34,852 nt of DNA from the NCBI RefSeq assembly GCF_000495915.1, contig NZ_AOFQ01000013.1, positions 1-34,852 of the forward strand. Direction: 5' to 3'. Under the pieces are notes generated by a model, which had not been told where the DNA came from, did no database searches, and saw nothing but the letters and a program-made list of their open reading frames with translations. This document shows positions 17,265 through 25,797 of the stretch, one piece after another; the stretch's first letter is position 1, and each line of letters opens with the position of its first letter. Both the position numbers and the translations under genes were made by a program. The DNA is from Stutzerimonas chloritidismutans AW-1. Lineage in GTDB: Bacteria; Pseudomonadota; Gammaproteobacteria; Pseudomonadales; Pseudomonadaceae.

Positions 17265-18503
17265 TCAACCCCTCCCCTGCGCCGCGCTACCCAGTTCCCA
17301 CATCGGCAGAAACACGCCGAGCGCAAGAATCAGCACCATCACGCCCATGGCCACGATAAGAATCGGCTCGATGCCATCAGCCAGCTGCTTGAGGTCATAG
17401 TCCACCTCCTGCTCGTAGAAATCGGCGACTTCGATGAACAGGTCATCCAGCGCGCCGGTTTCTTCGCCGACGGCCATCATCTGCAGTACCAACGGAGTGA
17501 ACAGACCGGAGTTGTGCGCCGAACGGGTCAGCGCTTCGCCGCGTTCGACGCTTTCGCGAATGCCGAGAATCGCCTGGCCGATATGCTGGTTGCCGACGCT
17601 GGCGCTGTTGATCGAGAGCGTCTGCAGCAGCGGCACGCCGGCGCGATACATCATCGCGAAGGTGCGGGTGAAGCGCGCCAGGGCGATACGTTCGAAGATG
17701 CCGCCGACGATGGGCAGGCGCAGCTTGATGCGGTCCCAGCGAAGTCGACCGGCGTCGGTTTCGATCCACTTGAAGAAGGCGTAAAGCCCACCGACGATGC
17801 CCAGCAGCAACAGCCACCAATAGTCGCGCATGAAGTTGGAGGTGTCGATCAGCACGCGCGTGGCCCACGGCAGTTGCGCGTGGAACTGGGCGAAGACCTT
17901 GGCGAACGCCGGGATCACCAAGAGATTGATGACACCCAGCGCCACTCCCATGGCCACCAGCACGAAGATCGGATAACGCGTGGCCTGCTTGATGCGCTTG
18001 CGGGTCTCGCGCTCCAGCTCGAGATAGGCAGACAACTGCTTGAACGCCTGGTCGAGCTGGCCGGTGTTCTCACCGACGCTGACCATGCTGACAAACAGAT
18101 TGTTGAACACCTTGGGATGCGCGTTCAGCGCGACCGCCATGGACTGGCCGCTTTCGAGGCTGGCGCGCACGTCCTGCAGAATGCCGCGGAAATACAGGTT
18201 GCGATTGGATTCGGCCAGACCGCCGATGGCGCGAATGATCGGCACGCCGGCCTTGTTCAGGCTGTACATCTGGCGGCTGAAGATGATCAGTTCGTCCAGA
18301 TCGACACGTTTGCGCCGCAGCTTCTCGCGCAGTACGGCAAACACGTCGACGCTATCGGCCTGGGCACGCTCCGCATCGATGGTGAGCGGGGTGATCTGGC
18401 GCGACACCAGCTCGCTGGCCACGGCGTCAGCGCTGGCGCCATCGAGCGCGCCGCTGACCCGTGCGCCGCGCATATCGCGGCCGGTATAGCGGAAGCTAGG
18501 CAT
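17265..18503 (-). CDS. mshG: MSHA inner-membrane platform protein MshG (PilC/GspF family)
   Basis: Polytopic inner-membrane protein of 412 residues on which pilins are assembled. It has two T2SSF domains: one at about residues 70-190 (FSRQMYSLNKAGVPIIRAIGGL) and one at about 270-395 (FTRTFAMMYRAGVPLLQTL), each followed by a hydrophobic segment. It pairs functionally with MshE encoded upstream. The start at 18503 follows GGGGAG seven bases upstream. The gap to mshE is 81 bases and has no gene. No mshF is found between mshG and mshB, where Vibrio has it. Confidence 0.9.
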   Translation of the reverse strand: MPSFRYTGRDMRGARVSGALDGASADAVASELVSRQITPLTIDAERAQADSVDVFAVLREKLRRKRVDLDELIIFSRQMYSLNKAGVPIIRAIGGLAESNRNLYFRGILQDVRASLESGQSMAVALNAHPKVFNNLFVSMVSVGENTGQLDQAFKQLSAYLELERETRKRIKQATRYPIFVLVAMGVALGVINLLVIPAFAKVFAQFHAQLPWATRVLIDTSNFMRDYWWLLLLGIVGGLYAFFKWIETDAGRLRWDRIKLRLPIVGGIFERIALARFTRTFAMMYRAGVPLLQTLSINSASVGNQHIGQAILGIRESVERGEALTRSAHNSGLFTPLVLQMMAVGEETGALDDLFIEVADFYEQEVDYDLKQLADGIEPILIVAMGVMVLILALGVFLPMWELGSAAQGRG

Positions 18504-18584
18504 CGGCAGGCTCCCCGCGAAGCGACCGGACGGCGCCCGTGGCGCTGGCGCCTACGGCCGCGATAGGCAGGAGACTAGCGGCGA

Positions 18585-20309
18585 TCACGCGATCACCTCG
18601 TCGTCCGCCAGGGTGGCGCAGACCTTCACCACCTCGTCGATACTGGTGACGCCGGCGATGGCGTAATCCAGCGCGCACGCCGCGAGTGGTCGATAGTGCG
18701 CCTGCTGGCGCGCGGCCTCGGCGAAGCCCTGCGGATCACCCCGACGAAGCGCGGCGATCATCGGTTCGTCCAGTTCCAGCAGCTCGTACACGCCGACACG
18801 GCCGGCATAGCCGCTGTTGTGGCATTGATGGCAACCATTGCCGCGCTTGAAACGGTGGTCGCGCAGCGAGCCGCCGTGCAGCGCTTCCAGCCAGGCCAGT
18901 TGCCGAGGATCGGGCTGATCGTCCTCCATGCAGTTTTCGCACACGCGGCGTATCAGACGCTGGGCCAGCACCGCATTCAGTGCGGTAGCGACGAGGAAGG
19001 GCTCAACGCCCATGTCGATCAGGCGCATGGCCGAGGTCAGGGCATCGTTGGTGTGCAGCGTCGAGAGTACGAGGTGGCCGGTCAGTGCGGCGCGCAGGCC
19101 GATCTCGGCGGTTTCCTGGTCACGGATCTCGCCGACCAGCACGATGTCCGGGTCCTGACGCAACGCGGCGCGCAGCACGCGGGCGAAGGTCAACTCGATC
19201 TTGGCGTTGACCTGCACCTGGTTGACCCGCGGCAGGCGGTACTCCACCGGGTCCTCGACGGTGATGATCTTCTTCTCCGGGCTGTTCAGCTCGGAAAGCC
19301 CGGCGTAGAGCGTGGTGGTCTTGCCCGAGCCGGTAGGGCCGGTGACCAGCACCATGCCGTGCGGACGTTGCAACAGGCGCCGGAAGCGCTCGAGCATCGC
19401 TGGCGGCATGCCGGTGCCTTCGAGCTTGAACATCGCGCCGCTCTGGTCGAGCAGTCGCATGACCACCGATTCGCCGAACTGCACAGGCATAGTGGAAACC
19501 CGCACATCAAGGTTGCGGTTCTTCACGCGGATGTTGAAACGGCCGTCCTGCGGCAAGCGCTTTTCCGAGATATCCAGGCCGGACATGATCTTCAGGCGCA
19601 TGACCAGCGCCGAAGCGACGCGGTGCTCCTTCATCACCTGTTCGTTGAGCACGCCGTCGATACGCTGGCGAATCCGCACCACGCCTTCGTCCGGTTCGAT
19701 GTGAATGTCCGAGGCCTTCATCTGCACGGCGTCCTCGAACAGCGTCTGCAGCAGGCGCACCACCGGCGCATCGCTGTTGCTTTCGCCGAGGCGCGAGAGG
19801 TCAAAGTCGCTTTCCTGCAGCTCACCTTCCAGCTCGCCGGCCAGCGAGGCGATTTCGCTGGTGCGGCGGTAGAGCTGATCGAGCGCGCCGAGCAGCTCGC
19901 TTTCCCGCACCACTGCCGGGTGGACGCGCTTGCCTAGCAGGCGCTCGATCTCGTCCTGAGCGAAGATGTCCAGCGGGTCGGTCATGCCCACCAGCAAACC
20001 ATCGCCCTGGCGGGACAGCACGATCACCCGGAAGCGCCGGGCGACCGCCTCGGGCAGGCTCTGGGTCAGCTGGTTGTCGAACTTGTAGTGCTTGAGTTCG
20101 ACGAAGGGAATCTGCAGCTGCTCGGACAGCGCCCGCAGCAGGCGGCCTTCGTCGATGAAGCCGAGGTCGAGTACCGTGCGCCCGAGCTTGGAGCCGGTGC
20201 GCTTCTGGTCCTGCAGCGCCTGCTGCAGTTGAGCCTCGCTGATCAGGCCGGCTTGGACCAGCAGATCGCCGAGACGAATCTTGCGCTGGCGCATGTCTTG
20301 CGCGGTCAT
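18585..20309 (-). CDS. mshE: MSHA pilus extension ATPase MshE with c-di-GMP-binding N-domain
   Basis: Cytoplasmic GspE/PilB-type ATPase, 574 residues. The N-domain carries two 24-residue MshEN motifs: RLGDLLVQAGLISE... at 12-35, with L28, L32 and Q35, and KLGRTVLDLGFIDE... at 41-64, with L57, L61 and Q64. In Vibrio MshE these motifs bind cyclic di-GMP, so pilus extension here is probably c-di-GMP controlled. Walker A is GPTGSGKTTT; the Asp box and Walker B (DIVLVGEIRDQETAEIGLRAAL) and the His box (STLHTND) follow. A four-cysteine zinc site is seen in VCENCM and CHQCHNSGY. Its ATG overlaps the end of mshN. Confidence 0.93.
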   Translation of the reverse strand: MTAQDMRQRKIRLGDLLVQAGLISEAQLQQALQDQKRTGSKLGRTVLDLGFIDEGRLLRALSEQLQIPFVELKHYKFDNQLTQSLPEAVARRFRVIVLSRQGDGLLVGMTDPLDIFAQDEIERLLGKRVHPAVVRESELLGALDQLYRRTSEIASLAGELEGELQESDFDLSRLGESNSDAPVVRLLQTLFEDAVQMKASDIHIEPDEGVVRIRQRIDGVLNEQVMKEHRVASALVMRLKIMSGLDISEKRLPQDGRFNIRVKNRNLDVRVSTMPVQFGESVVMRLLDQSGAMFKLEGTGMPPAMLERFRRLLQRPHGMVLVTGPTGSGKTTTLYAGLSELNSPEKKIITVEDPVEYRLPRVNQVQVNAKIELTFARVLRAALRQDPDIVLVGEIRDQETAEIGLRAALTGHLVLSTLHTNDALTSAMRLIDMGVEPFLVATALNAVLAQRLIRRVCENCMEDDQPDPRQLAWLEALHGGSLRDHRFKRGNGCHQCHNSGYAGRVGVYELLELDEPMIAALRRGDPQGFAEAARQQAHYRPLAACALDYAIAGVTSIDEVVKVCATLADDEVIA

Positions 20310-21100
20310 CGGGCACCTCCGAGTACGCCGGCACGTTCGGCGGCGAAGCGCCGCGAGTTGTCATCGAGCCCCTGCCCTTGCGCGGCCAGACGGTAGTGGC
20401 GCGCCGCCCGGGCGGGTTGATCGATCTGTTCCAGCGCGATGGCCAAGCCCAGCTGCCAGGCCGCCTGCTGCGGCTGGAAAGCGACCAGCTGGCGATAAAC
20501 CGCAGCGCTGCCCGTCCAGTCGCCAACCTGCTGTTGCAGAGCCGCCAGCAGTGCGTGATAGCCCGGATCGCTCGCCAGCGACGGCGCGTTCTGCACCAGG
20601 GTGGCGAGCGCGGTTTGCTTGTCGCCGCTCTGCAGCTGGCCACGGGCTAGCAGCATACGCAGCTCGGCATCGAACGGCCGGCTCTGCAGCCGGGCCGGCA
20701 GCCACTCGAGCAATGGCTCGATCCGTCCAGCCGCCAGGTAAGCACGAGCCAACCAGCGGGCCGCCTCGGCGTTGTCCGGCTGTGCGGCATGGAGCGCCTG
20801 CAGCAGCTCGATGGCACGGGGGAAGTTCTGCTGCTGCAGCGCGTCGCGCGCCTGGGCCAGCGGGTCCGGTCGATGACTGCCGATCTGCACGGTGGGCGTG
20901 GTGGCAACCTGGGGTCTGGCAACCGGGGCCGGGGCCGGGGCTGGCTCGGCGACCGGTTGCACATCCGGCGCGACGGGCGGCGCGGTTTGCGCGTCTGGGG
21001 CGGTGCGGGTGACCCACTCCGGCAGGCTCGCTTCGTCCAATGCCGGCTCGGCAAAAGGCAGCTCCAGGTCCTCAGGAACGGCGACTGGTGCGCCATCCAT
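20306..21100 (-). CDS. mshN: MshN C-terminal part: TPR domain, downstream of an in-frame amber stop
   Basis: Second half of mshN, 264 residues from the ATG at 21100. After a Pro/Ala-rich linker, tetratricopeptide-like helices begin near RDALQQQNFPRAIELLQALHAAQ and run to the end (NAEAARWLARAYLAAGRIE, GYHALLAALQQQVGDWTGSAAVYRQLV, AWQLGLAIALEQIDQPARAARHYRLA). It is in the same frame as the upstream part and separated from it by one TAG and 13 open codons. GGAAG five bases before the ATG could support reinitiation. If not, this is a dead fragment. Its stop overlaps the mshE start (ATGA). Confidence 0.72.
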   Translation of the reverse strand: MDGAPVAVPEDLELPFAEPALDEASLPEWVTRTAPDAQTAPPVAPDVQPVAEPAPAPAPVARPQVATTPTVQIGSHRPDPLAQARDALQQQNFPRAIELLQALHAAQPDNAEAARWLARAYLAAGRIEPLLEWLPARLQSRPFDAELRMLLARGQLQSGDKQTALATLVQNAPSLASDPGYHALLAALQQQVGDWTGSAAVYRQLVAFQPQQAAWQLGLAIALEQIDQPARAARHYRLAAQGQGLDDNSRRFAAERAGVLGGAR

Positions 21101-21139
21101 GTGGACTTCCAGCCAGAGCTGCGCATGGCCAGCGGCCGG

Positions 21140-21676
21140 CTAAAGCCGATCACGCACGTCGAGGCGATCGGTCATACCGAGCAGCAGCACCTGCACCTGG
21201 TCGCCCTGCTGTTCCACTCGCCAGGACAGACTTAGGCCATTGCTCGCCACACGACCGTTTCGCGGGCCACCGGCGAGCGTCACATCCGGCAGGCGCAGAC
21301 TGATCGCGCCGCCTTCGTCGGTGCGCTGATAGCTGATCGAGCGATCCAGCAGCAACTGCAGCACGAAACGGCCACCGTCTTGCTGCGGCAAGACCTCGAG
21401 GAGCTGAGTTGCAGGCACCGCAGCGACCACCGGAGCGGCGGCAGGTGACTCCTGCACAGCCGGGGCTTGCGCGAAACGTTGGAACAGCACCACCGATGCC
21501 GCGGCGACCACCGCCCCGATAGCCAGCGGCAACAACCAGCGGCGCAGCCGTGCCGATCGCTGACGCCGCGTTGCGGCTGTTTCATCGACAGCCTGCATGT
21601 CGAGGAATGGGCTCTGCCCGCCGGATGCCGCGCCGCGCGCTTCGAGATCGCGCAGCATGTCGTTGACCAGGCTCAT
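21140..21676 (-). CDS. mshN: MshN N-terminal part: membrane anchor and AMIN-like domain, ending at an amber codon
   Basis: First half of mshN, 178 residues. It starts with MSLVNDMLRDLEARG, the typical MshN N-terminus, then has a basic stretch and one membrane helix (WLLPLAIGAVVAAASVVLF). A beta-rich region follows (FVLQLLLDRSISYQ, AISLRLPDVTLAGG, GDQVQVLLLGMTDRLDV). The frame stops at TAG (21142-21140) in the middle of this domain; the next codons (PAAGHAQLWLEVH) look like its last strand. The start codon overlaps the mshM stop (ATGA); the frame extends 28 codons upstream but that part overlaps mshM. Whether a full-length protein is made depends on readthrough or on the stop being a sequence error. 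Confidence 0.75.
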   Translation of the reverse strand: MSLVNDMLRDLEARGAASGGQSPFLDMQAVDETAATRRQRSARLRRWLLPLAIGAVVAAASVVLFQRFAQAPAVQESPAAAPVVAAVPATQLLEVLPQQDGGRFVLQLLLDRSISYQRTDEGGAISLRLPDVTLAGGPRNGRVASNGLSLSWRVEQQGDQVQVLLLGMTDRLDVRDRL

Positions 21677-22602
21677 GGCCGCACCTCGGCCAGCTGCGAC
21701 AGCCATGGCAATGCACTCAGCAGCAGGCTCAGGGTTGCCGCCCCCGCCAGCAATGCCCAACGCAACGGAAGGGCTGCACGCAGGAACGGTCGCGCACCCT
21801 CGGTATCAGCCAGGGCACGGTGTACGTGGCGGCTGCCGACCCGTCGCTGGCCTTCGCCAAACGCCGCCATCAGGCACTTGTTGGCCAGGATGTTGAGCAA
21901 CCGCGGGATGCCACCGCTGCCCTTGACCAGCAGACGAATCGCGGCCGGCTTGAACAGCGGTTCACCTTGATAACCGGCAACCGCCAGGCGTTCATGCAGG
22001 TAACGCCTGGCATCGCTGACATCCAGCGGGCGCAGGCGATAGGAGAATGTGATGCGCTGGCGCAATTGCCGGAAATTTTCGCTGGCCAGCGTAGCGTCCA
22101 GTTCAGGCTGGCCGAACAGCACCACCTGCAGCAGTTTGCGCTGCTCGGTTTCCAGATTGGTCAGCAGTCGCAAGGCCTCCAGCGTGGCCGGTGGCAGCGC
22201 CTGCGCCTCATCGATCAACAGCACGGTGCTCTTGCCCTGGCCGGCCAGCTCGATCAGCCGGCGATGCAGTGCCGTCAGCAGCCCATGGTTATCCAGCTGC
22301 TCGACCCGCGGCACATGCAGCTCATGGGCCAGCGCCTGGCGCAGCGCCATGGGTCCGAGCGCCGGATTCGGCAGCCAGGCGAGCTGGTAGTGCTCGGCAT
22401 CCAGTTGCTTGAGCAGCGCGCGGCAGAGCAGGGTCTTGCCGGTGCCCACTTCGCCGGTCACCTTGATGAAGCCCTCGCCTTCGGCCAGAGCCACGCGCAG
22501 CAGGTTCAGGCACGCCTGGTAAGGCGGCAGGCGAACCATGAAGCCGGTATTCGGCGTCAATGCGAATGGCTTTTCCTGCAGGCCGAAGAATGCTTCGTAC
22601 AT
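21673..22602 (-). CDS. mshM: MSHA biogenesis ATPase MshM (ExeA-like AAA protein)
   Basis: AAA ATPase of 309 residues related to ExeA/GspA. It begins MYEAFFGLQEKPFALTPN, the family signature. Walker A is GEVGTGKT at about residues 50-57 and Walker B is VLLIDEAQ; an arginine-rich sensor segment (QLRQRITFSYRLRPL) follows. A single hydrophobic helix near the C-terminus (WALLAGAATLSLLLSALPWL) anchors it to the inner membrane. In ExeA-type systems the protein helps place the secretin through the cell wall. It overlaps mshN by ATGA and lies 8 bases after mshL. Confidence 0.87.
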   Translation of the reverse strand: MYEAFFGLQEKPFALTPNTGFMVRLPPYQACLNLLRVALAEGEGFIKVTGEVGTGKTLLCRALLKQLDAEHYQLAWLPNPALGPMALRQALAHELHVPRVEQLDNHGLLTALHRRLIELAGQGKSTVLLIDEAQALPPATLEALRLLTNLETEQRKLLQVVLFGQPELDATLASENFRQLRQRITFSYRLRPLDVSDARRYLHERLAVAGYQGEPLFKPAAIRLLVKGSGGIPRLLNILANKCLMAAFGEGQRRVGSRHVHRALADTEGARPFLRAALPLRWALLAGAATLSLLLSALPWLSQLAEVRP

Positions 22603-22610
22603 ACCGATAC

Positions 22611-24212
22611 TTACCTGACCTGCCGGAACGAATCGGCGCTGCGGCGCAGCTCGTCGAGCCAGACCTGATCGTCGATCACCTGCGGGCGCACCAGGATGAC
22701 CAGCTCGGTCTGCTCGAGCGATTTGCGTTGCTGCTGGAACAGGCTGCCGACGATGGGCAGCTTGGAGGCCCAGGGAATGTTGGCGTCGTTGTTGCTGTTG
22801 CGGTTTTCCAGCAGGCCACCGATGACCACGACCTGGCCGCTGCGCGCACGCACGATGGAATCCGACTGGCGCGTGGTGGACAGCGCCAGTGGCAAGTTGA
22901 AGACGTTGTCGGAACCGCCCAGCTGGATACTCTTGTTCTGATCCTGAACGCGGCTGACGGTCGGCCGCACGTGCAGCGTGACCTGGTCGTTCTCGTCGAT
23001 CTGCGGAGTGACGTCCAGCGAGATACCGGAGAAGAACGGCGTCAGGGTGATGTCCAGATCGGGCGCGGTAGTGCCGCCCGCCAGCGAGGTGGTGGTGGTC
23101 GAAACGTCGGTGACGAAGAACTCGTCGGTGCCGACCTTGATCACGGCCTTCTGGTTGTTGAGGGTGGAAATCCGCGGGCTGGAAAGCACCCGCACATCGC
23201 CTTGGGTTTCCAGTAGCTGCAGCACGCCGCTGAAGTCGCCGACGCTGACCGCAGCGCTGAACACGCCACCGACATTGTTGACGCCGTCCAGCGTATCGCC
23301 CTGTACACCCAGCGCGAAGTCGGCATTGCCCATGGAGCCCAGCTGCGCCCAGTTGATCCCGGACTGGAAGCCATCGGACAGGCTCACCTCAAGAATCTTG
23401 GTTTCTAGAATCACCTGACGCTGCAGGTTGCGCTGTGCCTGCTGCAGGAAAAGCTCGACGTTCTGCTGGTCGGCACTGGATGCACGAACCACCAGCAGCC
23501 CGGCCTGCGGATTGACCACCACACTGTTGTCCGCCTCGCTGCCGATCATCATCGCCACGACTTCGCGCACTTCACTCCAGAAGTCGACGGTGCTGCTGGT
23601 CAGCAACTGACTGGCATTGACGGTGCTGGAGGTCGAGTTGGTCGTGGTACCGCTTGCGCCGGTGTCGGTGTTGTCGCTGGTGCTGACCTGGCCGGAGCTG
23701 ACTCGGGTATCGGTCATGCCTTGGCGCTGCAGGTTGAGGTAGTTCAGGTCATAGGTGCGGGTGACCGCGGTGTTCGCCTGGATCTGGTAGCCATAGCTGG
23801 TGCGGCGATAGTCGTAACCGTAGCTGTCGCGCACCGCCGCGAGCACTTCTTCCAGCGTCACGTTGCGCAGGCTGAAGGTGATGTTGCCGGTCACCGCCGG
23901 GTGCACCAGCAGGTTCTGTCCGGCGTTGTCCATCAGGCTGAGGAAGAATTCGCGGGCCGGCATGTCGTTGGCGACCACATCGAAGCGCGGGCCACTGACA
24001 GCCGAACTGCCGTCGACGCTCAGCGGCGGAATTAGCGCAGCCTGCACCGACGGCGGCGGCAGCGCCTTGGCCTGGGTCTGCTGCAGGCTTTCCTCGAACA
24101 GACGGTTGCTCTGCTCGTAGAGGCGCTTGTCGCCGTCCTCGAATGTCTGGCAGGCGGCCAGCAGGCAGAACAGGCTCAGCAAGCCGAAACGTGGAAAAAG
24201 GGTCGGCATCAT
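22611..24212 (-). CDS. mshL: MSHA outer-membrane secretin MshL
   Basis: Outer-membrane secretin of 533 residues. A lipoprotein signal (LLAAC, Cys near residue 19) is followed by a secretin N-domain (NLLVHPAVTGNITFSLRNVTLEEVLAAV), a low-complexity Ser/Thr linker (TGASGTTTNSTSSTVNAS), then the beta-barrel secretin domain (QVILETKILEVSL, VRVLSSPRISTLNNQKAVIKVG, VTLHVRPTVSRV, VVIGGLLENR). The frame is open upstream to 24512, but the ATG at 24212 overlaps the mshK stop and gives the signal peptide directly. A second ATG lies 3 bases later. It forms the channel for the pilus fibre. Confidence 0.9.
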   Translation of the reverse strand: MMPTLFPRFGLLSLFCLLAACQTFEDGDKRLYEQSNRLFEESLQQTQAKALPPPSVQAALIPPLSVDGSSAVSGPRFDVVANDMPAREFFLSLMDNAGQNLLVHPAVTGNITFSLRNVTLEEVLAAVRDSYGYDYRRTSYGYQIQANTAVTRTYDLNYLNLQRQGMTDTRVSSGQVSTSDNTDTGASGTTTNSTSSTVNASQLLTSSTVDFWSEVREVVAMMIGSEADNSVVVNPQAGLLVVRASSADQQNVELFLQQAQRNLQRQVILETKILEVSLSDGFQSGINWAQLGSMGNADFALGVQGDTLDGVNNVGGVFSAAVSVGDFSGVLQLLETQGDVRVLSSPRISTLNNQKAVIKVGTDEFFVTDVSTTTTSLAGGTTAPDLDITLTPFFSGISLDVTPQIDENDQVTLHVRPTVSRVQDQNKSIQLGGSDNVFNLPLALSTTRQSDSIVRARSGQVVVIGGLLENRNSNNDANIPWASKLPIVGSLFQQQRKSLEQTELVILVRPQVIDDQVWLDELRRSADSFRQVR

Positions 24213-24538
24213 GGTCGGACTTGGCTCGGAGTAATGATCGGGGCAACCAGACGCAGCGTCTGCTGCTGGCCGTCGCGCTCGATCAGGACGGAATTCGTGT
24301 TGATGGCCAGGACTCTGGCATCGGCCAGGGTGTCGCCGACTCTCAGCGATTGGCCGTTGAGCACCGCCCGGGCGCTCTGCGCACCGCGGAAAATGGCCTG
24401 CAGGTGCAGCGTCGCCGGTGCCTGGCGCTCCGCTGCAGCGGTCACGAACGCCGCGGGCGGGCGCGTGGGGTCGAGCGCGTAGGCCGAAGCGGGCAGCAAA
24501 AGGAGCAAGCAAAACGCACGAGAAAAATCAGACACCAA
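24209..24538 (-). CDS. mshK: MSHA biogenesis protein MshK
   Basis: Small exported protein of 109 residues with a signal peptide ending near SAYA (residue 21) and the mature start LDPTRPPA. The body (LQAIFRGAQSARAVLNGQSLRVGDTLADARVLAINTNSVLIERDG) is like PilP/GspC-type periplasmic HR domains, which link the inner-membrane complex to the secretin. It overlaps mshJ by 11 bases and mshL by ATGA. Confidence 0.82.
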   Translation of the reverse strand: MVSDFSRAFCLLLLLPASAYALDPTRPPAAFVTAAAERQAPATLHLQAIFRGAQSARAVLNGQSLRVGDTLADARVLAINTNSVLIERDGQQQTLRLVAPIITPSQVRP

Positions 24539-25199
24539 CCCACCCCGCTTCGCGACTCAAGGTATGCAGCTCCAGCGTGATCCGCGCCTTGTCCGGCCCG
24601 GCCTCATCGATGTGATAGTCCAGGCTGTCCCAATGCAGACGCCAGCCACTGTTCTGCACCGCCTGCAGGTAATCGAGCAGGTCGAAGTAGCCGCCTTGCA
24701 GGGTCAGACGCAGACCGTGCCGATAGAAGCTGACCGCCGCTGGCGGCGTGTCCTTCGCGGCATCCGACGCGGGCAACTCCAGCGGCGTGCTGAAACTCTG
24801 CAGCGCGACCATCTGCAGATGAGGCTGCCGGCGCAGCAGGTCCTGCAGCAGCGCTTTCATGCGTGCAGGTGAAACCAGTGAGCGGGTCTCCTCGTCGATG
24901 CTGCGCAGAATCTGTTCGCGATTGGTGCGCGCCACATCGAGGGCGTCTCGATAGGGACGATTGGGGTCGGCCGCGAGCTTGGCCTGAAGTTCGAGCAACG
25001 CATTGTTCGCCTCCAGCTGACGGGCTTCGGCGAGACGCAGCTGGCTGTCCTGCTGGGCGATGCGCTCAGCGAGCGGCTCAGCCACCAGCAGCAGATAAAG
25101 CATGCCCAGCAGGGAAGCGCCGACCAGCACGCTCAGCCACTGTTCGCGCGGTGCCAGCGCCTGCCAGCGCTGCCGCAGGCTTTGCATGGCGTTATTCAT
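24528..25199 (-). CDS. mshJ: MSHA biogenesis protein MshJ (PilO-like)
   Basis: Bitopic inner-membrane protein of 223 residues, analogous to PilO/GspM. A short cytoplasmic N-terminus (MNNAMQSLRQRWQALAPREQ) precedes one membrane helix (WLSVLVGASLLGMLYLLLVA), a coiled-coil stretch (LAERIAQQDSQLRLAEARQLEANNALLELQ) and a ferredoxin-like periplasmic domain. The ATG at 25199 is preferred over the longer frame to 25286 because it starts at the end of the PilN-like gene with an 8-base overlap and gives the usual layout. Confidence 0.83.
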   Translation of the reverse strand: MNNAMQSLRQRWQALAPREQWLSVLVGASLLGMLYLLLVAEPLAERIAQQDSQLRLAEARQLEANNALLELQAKLAADPNRPYRDALDVARTNREQILRSIDEETRSLVSPARMKALLQDLLRRQPHLQMVALQSFSTPLELPASDAAKDTPPAAVSFYRHGLRLTLQGGYFDLLDYLQAVQNSGWRLHWDSLDYHIDEAGPDKARITLELHTLSREAGWVGV

Positions 25200-25797
25200 C
25201 GTCGCCCTCCTGCGCCGCACGGGATGCCAGGCGGAACGCCAGCAGGCCACTGTCGTCGCGCTGCAGATCGAAGCTGCCGAACTCACGACCCTGCAACGTC
25301 TTGCTGCGCCCGAGGCTTTCCAGGTACAGCGGAAGCAGTTCCTGATCCTGGCTCAACCCGCGCAACAGCATGTCGCTGCCGCCAGCCTGCAGACGGATGC
25401 GAGTCAGCCAGAGCCCGCGCGGCGGGTGCCGATCGGCCAGGGCCGTCAGCACTGGCGCGAAGCCGCTGCGCAGCTGGCCATCGAGCGCGCGCAGATGCGT
25501 TGCGAGGCGTTGCAGCTGGCGGTTCTCCGCTTCCCGCTCCGCCAGTTGCGCAGGCAGCCGGGTATCCAGCGTCGGTTCCCGATAGTTGGCCTTGAAGGCG
25601 GCCAGCTGCGCCTCTGCAGAAACCGCCTGCGCCTCGGCCAACTGACGGTCCGAGGCGCGCTGCTTGAGGTTCCAGCCCTGCCAGGCAGCATGCGAAGCCA
25701 GGGCAAGCGCCAGTACACATGCGCCAAGCAGCAGTTGCCGCGAACGCGGGCCACCCTGCTGACGACGTTCGCGCTGATAGAGATTGACGTTCTGCAT
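25192..25797 (-). CDS. PilN-like MSHA assembly protein (MshI2)
   Basis: Bitopic inner-membrane protein of 201 residues. It begins MQNVNLYQRERRQ, the NxNLxP-like start of PilN/MshI2 that docks into the PilM-type protein. A membrane helix (LLLGACVLALALASHAAW), a long coiled coil (about residues 45-110) and a periplasmic domain follow. Its ATG overlaps the mshI stop as TGATG. With MshI, MshJ and MshK it completes a PilM-N-O-P-like alignment complex. Confidence 0.82.
   Translation of the reverse strand: MQNVNLYQRERRQQGGPRSRQLLLGACVLALALASHAAWQGWNLKQRASDRQLAEAQAVSAEAQLAAFKANYREPTLDTRLPAQLAEREAENRQLQRLATHLRALDGQLRSGFAPVLTALADRHPPRGLWLTRIRLQAGGSDMLLRGLSQDQELLPLYLESLGRSKTLQGREFGSFDLQRDDSGLLAFRLASRAAQEGDDE

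Noticed and set aside
20306..21676. Frameshift in mshN
   Set aside because: Both parts are in the same frame (39 bases, 13 codons, between stop and next ATG), so only a stop codon separates them.
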